A DNA stretch of 7,903 bases from Candidatus Peribacteraceae bacterium (GTDB lineage: Bacteria > Patescibacteriota > Gracilibacteria > Peribacterales > Peribacteraceae): assembly GCA_018061525.1 (NCBI GenBank), contig JAGOUB010000039.1, positions 1 to 7,903 of the forward strand. Direction: 5' to 3'. Below are positions 1-4,324 of the stretch, in pieces. Every line of letters begins with the position of its first letter. The first letter of the stretch is position 1. Position numbers and translations under genes: made by a program. The notes beneath the pieces were generated by a model, which was given only the letters and a program-made list of their open reading frames with translations, had not been told where the DNA came from and ran no database searches.

Positions 1-2344
1 GATCAGCGCTGACGGGGGGCGCTCCACCGGGAACAAGGCCCAAAGACTGCCAAGTACGAATCCAAATATCGAGCTTCTGGGCTTCAGCCGCGGAGAGGCG
101 CACCTCGGTGGTAGCTGCCGCCCCGAGTTCATCGATGTTCTCGATGACGATAACGCCGAGATCGTGCATCGCCCTCCAGCAAGCGAGGTTGCGCGCACGC
201 GTGACGCCTTCGCCAAGAGGAGCGCTCAGGGCGCCACCGCCACGGGTATCCAGGGCCCGGAGCGTCGCTGCCTGCCAAGGATGGAAGTTCACGATGGGCG
301 TCAGCCAAGAGCGCAGCCAGAGCTTCAATTTCTCACGTTCAGTCGCTGGCACAATGGCTTCGGTAGTGGCTGGTGCATCGAGCGTGGCTCGATTGCCAAG
401 AGCGATGATGCCGAGATCGTGCATCGCCCTCCAGCAAGCGAGGTTACGGTCGCGATTGGAGCCGGTGCCCAGAGGCAGTGTCGCGGCACCGTCGGATTCC
501 AATATGCGGAGGGTATCACGACCCCAAATGGAGGAATCTCTAATCGAGGTGATCTCTCCCGGAACAGCGCGCGCGGCCAGCGAGCCCTCGACGCGCTTCC
601 AGGCTACGGAGACGGAGAGCTTGCGCATTTCGCGTCCCGAGACGGTGATCGTCTCGCCGACCGTGCTGGAGACAACACCGGCCATCTGCTCCAAGAGCTG
701 GCCGACGGCGGTGTTCTTGCGGAAGGAGTACTGCGTCTCATTGGCCCACTGACCAACATCGCGGATGGTCGGCCAGGCAGCCTCGGCGGCGGCCTGGATG
801 CGCGGCCAAGCGGTCTCCGTGAAGAAGCGCGGCACGTCGGTGAGCACGAAGTCGCGGGTGGCGTTGAAGCCGCTCACGGCCAGGTCGCGGCCGCGGCGGG
901 CGGTAGCGAACAGCGCGTCGCGCAGCTCGCGGGCGCGGCGGGCCTCAACGCTTTGGAAGCCCTGCAGGCTATTGGGGCCGTTCCAGAAGTCATCCGGCGC
1001 GGTGGCCAGGAAGACGTCGAGCATCGTCACATCGGAGTTGGGCGTGGCCTCGGCGGCGGTCTGCAGGCCCTCCACGTCGGTGGTGACGGTGGCATCCACG
1101 GCCAGGCTGCCGTCGCGATTACGGCGGGCATTGGCGCGGGCGGCCATCAGGCGGTAGGCACGGCCGGTCACGAAGTTGGACTCCAAGAACGAGAGGGCGC
1201 GCTGCGGGTCGCGGCCCTCCGGCAGCGTGGCCAGGAATTTGTCGGCCACCTTCAGGAAGACGCGGAGCTTCTCGGCGTCGGGCAGGCCGGAAACGTGGTC
1301 GGCCAGGACGTGGTTGCGCTGGAACTCGCGAATAAGCTCGCGCACCTCGTCGGGCAGCTGGGTGGTGCCATTGGACGAGAGCTGGGCGCGCTTGGCGGCG
1401 TTGTAGGCGTTGATGAACTTGCCGGGGCTCATGCGGAGCATGCCCGCGAGCATCGTGCGCTCGTCGTTGCCGCTCAGGCCCAGGCGGTGCTCAATGAGGG
1501 CGATGGACGAACCGGCCTGGTCGCGGCCGACGAACGGCGCGCGCAGTGTGTCGCGGAAGACACGCACGGCGTTGGCCATCTGCGGGGCGCCCCACTGCTC
1601 CAGCGGGCGGGCGATAAGGTCCTCGGTAATCTGGATGCCGTAGCGCTGGCGCAAGAAAACGGCCAGGACGGTGAAGGCCGCGCCGCGGCGTGCCCAACGG
1701 GCGAAGTTCGACTTGTCGCGCAGGAACCACATGCCCACCATCACGCCGCCGATGACGAGACCGGCGGACAGGGCGGGATCGCGCTGGAAGTTGATGCTGC
1801 GGCGATATTCGCGCCAGACGCCGTCGATCCAGTTGCTGGAACGACGGGCCGTGAGCGACTCACGGTGCTGACGGGAAGCCTGCTGGGTGGCCAGGTAGGC
1901 GTTAAGACCGGCCATCATCGCCTCCATGCGTTGCACCACGGCTGCATTGTCGGTGAGAGCGCGGAAGTTTGGCTCGAAGCTGGGGTTATTCTGACCCACG
2001 TCGCGCCACTCGATGAGTTTCTGGTACATCGGGGTTTCGCGCGACAGGATGGGCTCGAAGATCTCGAGCATGCGCCAAGGCTGGCGCGGCCAGAGCTGGG
2101 TGACGGTGGCCGGGGCGATGCGGCCCTCGTTGATCGCATTCAGGAGAACGCGGCCGAGTTCAGCCGGGTGGACCTCTTCCCAAGTCTTGTTGCGGATGCC
2201 CTCGATCGCCAAGGCTGAATCGCGCACTTCCAGGCGGCCGGTTTCGACGGGCACGCGCACGGTCACCTCGGCAGCGGCATGTTCGAGGGCGTCGCGGTCG
2301 AGTTCGAGAGGAGGAGTGCCGGCGGGAGGCGTGATCTCAGGCAT
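1..2344 (-). CDS. Large repeat-containing membrane-associated protein, unknown function (3' end outside window)
   Basis: I do not recognise the family. The minus-strand frame starting at the ATG at 2344-2342 stays open for 781 codons to the window edge, so the C-terminus is missing. Nearly every codon in the first 590 or so ends in C or G, typical of a real GC-rich gene. Residues 1-190 look soluble and partly helical. Residues 192-208 (LSAGLVIGGVMVGMWFL) and 220-231 form a possible membrane hairpin flanked by basic residues. Residues 240-570 are charged, Ala/Arg-rich and probably helical. From about residue 573 the protein has tandem modules sharing the 12-residue block NLACWRAMHDLG (residues 634-645 and 719-730). 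No signal peptide and no catalytic motif are visible. The ATG lies six bases after the stop of the upstream gene without a Shine-Dalgarno site, so translation may be coupled to that gene. The long plus-strand frame over this region is its antisense shadow. Existence of the gene is very likely; its function is unknown. Confidence 0.88.
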   Translation of the reverse strand, partial: MPEITPPAGTPPLELDRDALEHAAAEVTVRVPVETGRLEVRDSALAIEGIRNKTWEEVHPAELGRVLLNAINEGRIAPATVTQLWPRQPWRMLEIFEPILSRETPMYQKLIEWRDVGQNNPSFEPNFRALTDNAAVVQRMEAMMAGLNAYLATQQASRQHRESLTARRSSNWIDGVWREYRRSINFQRDPALSAGLVIGGVMVGMWFLRDKSNFARWARRGAAFTVLAVFLRQRYGIQITEDLIARPLEQWGAPQMANAVRVFRDTLRAPFVGRDQAGSSIALIEHRLGLSGNDERTMLAGMLRMSPGKFINAYNAAKRAQLSSNGTTQLPDEVRELIREFQRNHVLADHVSGLPDAEKLRVFLKVADKFLATLPEGRDPQRALSFLESNFVTGRAYRLMAARANARRNRDGSLAVDATVTTDVEGLQTAAEATPNSDVTMLDVFLATAPDDFWNGPNSLQGFQSVEARRARELRDALFATARRGRDLAVSGFNATRDFVLTDVPRFFTETAWPRIQAAAEAAWPTIRDVGQWANETQYSFRKNTAVGQLLEQMAGVVSSTVGETITVSGREMRKLSVSVAWKRVEGSLAARAVPGEITSIRDSSIWGRDTLRILESDGAATLPLGTGSNRDRNLACWRAMHDLGIIALGNRATLDAPATTEAIVPATEREKLKLWLRSWLTPIVNFHPWQAATLRALDTRGGGALSAPLGEGVTRARNLACWRAMHDLGVIVIENIDELGAAATTEVRLSAAEAQKLDIWIRTWQSLGLVPGGAPPVSAD
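83..337 (-). repeat. Complete 85-residue protein module (unit B)
   Basis: Residues 670-754 run from a KLxxWxRSW motif through W-Q-A-A-TLRAL, a glycine-rich turn with PLGEG, NLACWRAMHDLG and ATTE. The upstream unit A (residues 573-669, bases 338-628) contains the same order of motifs: KLSVSVAW, W-G-R-D-TLRIL, LPLGTG, NLACWRAMHDLG and ATTE. A third unit begins at residue 755 (KLDIWIRTW) and runs off the window. The KL landmarks fall at residues 575, 672 and 757. The array is thus degenerate at protein level and probably continues past the left edge. The module family is not recognised. Confidence 0.75.
155..190 (-). repeat. 36-bp perfect direct repeat, copy 2 (downstream copy)
   Basis: This block is identical over all 36 bases to 410-445. 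Read on the minus strand it encodes NLACWRAMHDLG (residues 719-730 of the left-edge gene). Identity ends exactly at both edges: the preceding Arg codon is CGC here and CGT in the other copy, and the next codon is GTT here and ATC there. The copies are 255 bases (85 codons) apart and in the same frame. Confidence 0.95.
410..445 (-). repeat. 36-bp perfect direct repeat, copy 1 (upstream copy)
   Basis: This is the partner of 155-190 and encodes residues 634-645 of the left-edge gene. The surrounding modules match only at protein level (for example TLRxL before the block and ATTE after it). The DNA identity is therefore concentrated in this block, which points to recent gene conversion, recombination or strong constraint. 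Confidence 0.95.
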
Positions 2345-2350
2345 GGGTGT

Positions 2351-3241
2351 TTATTTCTTGGCGGAGGGATCGGAGGTGCCCCACTTCCAGAAGTCCTTCA
2401 TCTTACCCCAGACGTAGCCTGGAGCGCGGAAAGGAGCGAGGGCAATGTTGCCGACGCCCTCACCAAATTTATCGGGCGACTTGAACATGTCGCTGCCGGG
2501 CAGGGCATTCCAGATGGTGCTAGCGGCGCTCACCACTGGACGAATAAGAGCGCCAGGGACGGCTTCGAAGCCCTGCAGCTTCTCCCAAGGGGTATAGAAA
2601 GGACGTACCAGACCGCGGGCAAGCTGGGGAACAACGGCGCCGATGCGCTCCTGCCAGCGAAGGTCATCGTGCAGGGCGGGGTTCCAGCCGCTGTAAAAGA
2701 ATCCCATGGCGATCTTGCCCGGCGTGGAAATGACGTGGCGCTTGGCAAGATTCCAAGCACCCGGCTCCTCCATGGACTTGTACACCTCGCGGTTTAGACC
2801 GCCCCATTGCACCGCCTTGTTCGCGGCCCAGAGGCTGACCAGCGTGCTCAGCAGAGGGATGCTGACATACGACGGCGCGGCGAGAGTGGCGGCGCCAGCA
2901 GCCGTGGCGACGCCGGCGCGGAGGAGGGGGCGGTTCTGGGGGATCATCTTGGCGGCGGCGCGGCCAACGACGTAGGGGGCAGCAAAAGTCGAAAGACCCG
3001 CCTCAATGCTCGTCGGGATCACGGCGCCGAGGGTGTCGTTAATCGCGGGCACGACGGTGTCGGCGTTCTGCATCAGCTTCACGCCGCCATAACCGACGGC
3101 AGTACCGGCCAACATGGCGGCATACTGATTGCGGTACCACGCCTCCATTGCTTCCGTCCGATTGGTGACAGCCGGCGAAGACGGCGGCGCAACAGGCGTC
3201 GTAGGGGCTTCCGGCGTAGTAGGGGTGCGATCGCGAGCCAT
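2351..3241 (-). CDS. Predicted multi-pass membrane protein, unknown function (296 aa)
   Basis: I do not recognise the family. The ATG at 3241-3239 opens a 296-residue frame ending in TAA. Residues 5-25 are Pro/Thr-rich (PTTPEAPTTPVAPP), like a flexible tail. Hydrophobic, Gly/Ala-rich stretches at about 39-57, 72-97 and 108-143 suggest two to four membrane segments. The C-terminal half is amphipathic and rich in Trp and Phe, with related short motifs RPFYTP (213-218) and APFRAP (269-274), and it ends in a Lys-rich tail. Upstream is a well-formed promoter whose predicted start is the A of the ATG, and there is no Shine-Dalgarno site, which supports both this start and leaderless translation. 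The next gene follows after six bases, so the two are probably cotranscribed. A membrane-remodelling or scaffold role can be imagined, but nothing in the sequence establishes it. Confidence 0.85.
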   Translation of the reverse strand: MARDRTPTTPEAPTTPVAPPSSPAVTNRTEAMEAWYRNQYAAMLAGTAVGYGGVKLMQNADTVVPAINDTLGAVIPTSIEAGLSTFAAPYVVGRAAAKMIPQNRPLLRAGVATAAGAATLAAPSYVSIPLLSTLVSLWAANKAVQWGGLNREVYKSMEEPGAWNLAKRHVISTPGKIAMGFFYSGWNPALHDDLRWQERIGAVVPQLARGLVRPFYTPWEKLQGFEAVPGALIRPVVSAASTIWNALPGSDMFKSPDKFGEGVGNIALAPFRAPGYVWGKMKDFWKWGTSDPSAKK

Positions 3242-3276
3242 CAGATCATTGTATCACAAAGACCCCTTTGCTTCAA
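3241..3276 (-). promoter_or_regulatory. Sigma70-like promoter, predicted leaderless, for the 296-aa gene
   Basis: On the minus strand the -35 is TTGAAG (3276-3271), followed by a 17-base spacer and the -10 TACAAT (3253-3248). A TGA just before the -10 gives an extended -10 (TGn). Six bases separate the -10 from the ATG, so the predicted transcription start is 3241, the first base of the start codon. The match is 4/6 for the -35 and 5/6 for the -10, with ideal spacing. Confidence 0.7.
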
Positions 3277-3314
3277 TCAGGGTTTTCCACATCAACTAGG
3301 GCTTCGTCAGGCTG
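3242..3314. other. Intergenic gap between the 324-aa and 296-aa genes
   Basis: This gap of 73 bases holds the promoter described at 3241-3276. It shows no GC-rich hairpin followed by a T-run on the minus strand, so I see no intrinsic terminator for the upstream gene. Readthrough from upstream plus an internal promoter is the simplest reading. GTCAGGC is repeated at 3306-3312 and 3314-3320, next to the upstream stop codon. Confidence 0.5.
3257..3270. promoter_or_regulatory. Inverted repeat inside the promoter spacer
   Basis: The bases CAAAG-ACCC-CTTTG form a perfect 5-bp inverted repeat with a 4-base centre. It lies within the 17-base spacer between the -35 and -10 elements of the 296-aa gene. 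It could be an operator half-site pair, or chance given its shortness. Confidence 0.3.
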
Positions 3315-4289
3315 TCAGGCAGCCGCAGGAACAGGCACAATCGGAATCTGCTTTGAGTCAGACTTTTCCTTTTCTGGAAGGGCTGAATCCAATTTCATCA
3401 ACTGCTTCTTGGGAGTGGCCAACATGTTCAGATGACCGATGATCCAGCCGGTCCCATTCCAGACCAGACCGATGGGCACCGACAGGGGGGAGATAAGGGA
3501 ACGAAGGATACGTCCGAACTTATTCTGGCTGTAATCCTTCCAGACCCATTCGTGGGCGAAGAGAAGCAGGCCGAGCGGGACGCTGAGCGGAGCACAGGCG
3601 CCGCGGATGAGTGTCGTCAGGTTGTAGAAATGGGGCGTCGAGAGCCAGACAACCTCATGCAGTGAGCCCAGCAGCTGGAGACCGACGATGACGATGAAGA
3701 CATCGGCAACCGTGAGGAAGAGGGGCTCGCCCAACAACTTTAAGCCGCCAAGACCAAGGGCGATGCCGGCCACCGAGGCGGCAAGCAAGACGGATTCGAT
3801 GATCGCGAATGTGAGGCCGTGGCCGAAACTCATGCCGCCGGCGCGACGGCGCTCACGGACGAGCGAATCACGGACAAGAGCCTTCACGGCCGAATGGTCG
3901 ATGCCATCACCCTGTTCGTCCATGCGGTTCTTCAGGCGTGAAATCAGCTCTTCTTGGACGATCGTCCGGCTCTCGACGGGGATGGGCGCGGCCGAGGTGT
4001 GAGCCGCTTCCAGTGCATGGCTCAGGGCTGCTTGCAGAGCCAGCTTTGGATCAGACGGGGCGGCGGCTGCCTCTGGAATCAACCCCGGCATGGAAGCCTG
4101 GGCCGTCGGGGAGAGCATCATTGCCGGAAGTGCAGGCATGATCGGCACTGCAGGCACCACCGTTACGGGCTGGCCAAGACGGAGTCCGAACTCCGCGAGC
4201 GTCTTCTGGCGCTGTTCGGCGGTCAGCGGCACCTGGTCGAGTGCAGCCTTGAGCGCTTCCAGAACCTGTTCTGACGGACTAAGAGCCAT
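3315..4289 (-). CDS. Predicted four-segment membrane protein with internal duplication, unknown function (324 aa)
   Basis: I do not recognise the family. I chose the ATG at 4289-4287 over a possible start at 4355. The upstream start would overlap the preceding gene, and the 4289 ATG sits at the predicted transcription start of a good promoter. Residues 1-35 are helical and charged, 41-80 are Pro/Ala/Met-rich and probably disordered, and 105-150 are charged and helical, ending in RERRRA next to the membrane. Four hydrophobic segments follow at about 158-182, 189-210, 231-248 and 266-287. The last two share PLSVP(L/I)GL (residues 234-241 and 268-275), an internal duplication with a period of 34 residues. 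The C-terminal tail is Lys/Glu-rich and ends in VPVPAAA. A cytosolic N-terminal domain anchored by a four-helix membrane part is the likely architecture. The gene starts 14 bases after the stop of the lamin-tail gene and ends in TGA. Confidence 0.85.
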   Translation of the reverse strand: MALSPSEQVLEALKAALDQVPLTAEQRQKTLAEFGLRLGQPVTVVPAVPIMPALPAMMLSPTAQASMPGLIPEAAAAPSDPKLALQAALSHALEAAHTSAAPIPVESRTIVQEELISRLKNRMDEQGDGIDHSAVKALVRDSLVRERRRAGGMSFGHGLTFAIIESVLLAASVAGIALGLGGLKLLGEPLFLTVADVFIVIVGLQLLGSLHEVVWLSTPHFYNLTTLIRGACAPLSVPLGLLLFAHEWVWKDYSQNKFGRILRSLISPLSVPIGLVWNGTGWIIGHLNMLATPKKQLMKLDSALPEKEKSDSKQIPIVPVPAAA

Positions 4290-4324
4290 CTCCCTAGTAT
4301 ACCTTATTCGGCGACCTGCTGCAA
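4289..4324 (-). promoter_or_regulatory. Sigma70-like promoter, predicted leaderless, for the 324-aa gene
   Basis: On the minus strand the -35 TTGCAG (4324-4319), a 17-base spacer and the -10 TATACT (4301-4296) are followed by six bases (AGGGAG) and the ATG. The predicted transcription start is the A of the ATG. The -10 matches the consensus at 5/6 and the -35 at 3/6. The -35 lies within the last codons of the upstream gene. AGGGAG resembles a Shine-Dalgarno site but abuts the ATG, too close to serve as one. Confidence 0.65.

Noticed and set aside
155..445. Possible CRISPR-like or mobile-element repeat from the two 36-bp copies
   Set aside because: There are only two copies, exactly in frame within a coding region, with a 219-base interval that itself codes for related protein sequence. 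This is a protein module repeat.
164..2218. Long plus-strand open frame (684 codons) and smaller plus-strand frames at 108-752, 765-1157 and 1176-1643
   Set aside because: They are antisense to the 781-codon minus-strand gene, which has coherent codon bias, a membrane hairpin and protein-level repeats. The plus-strand products are low-complexity Gly/Ala/Arg/His-rich sequence with no domain.
3315..3317. TGA of the 324-aa gene as a recoded glycine codon (as in Gracilibacteria/SR1)
   Set aside because: Reading through TGA meets another TGA in the same frame within about 20 codons, and no gene in the window needs TGA as a sense codon. The standard bacterial code fits.
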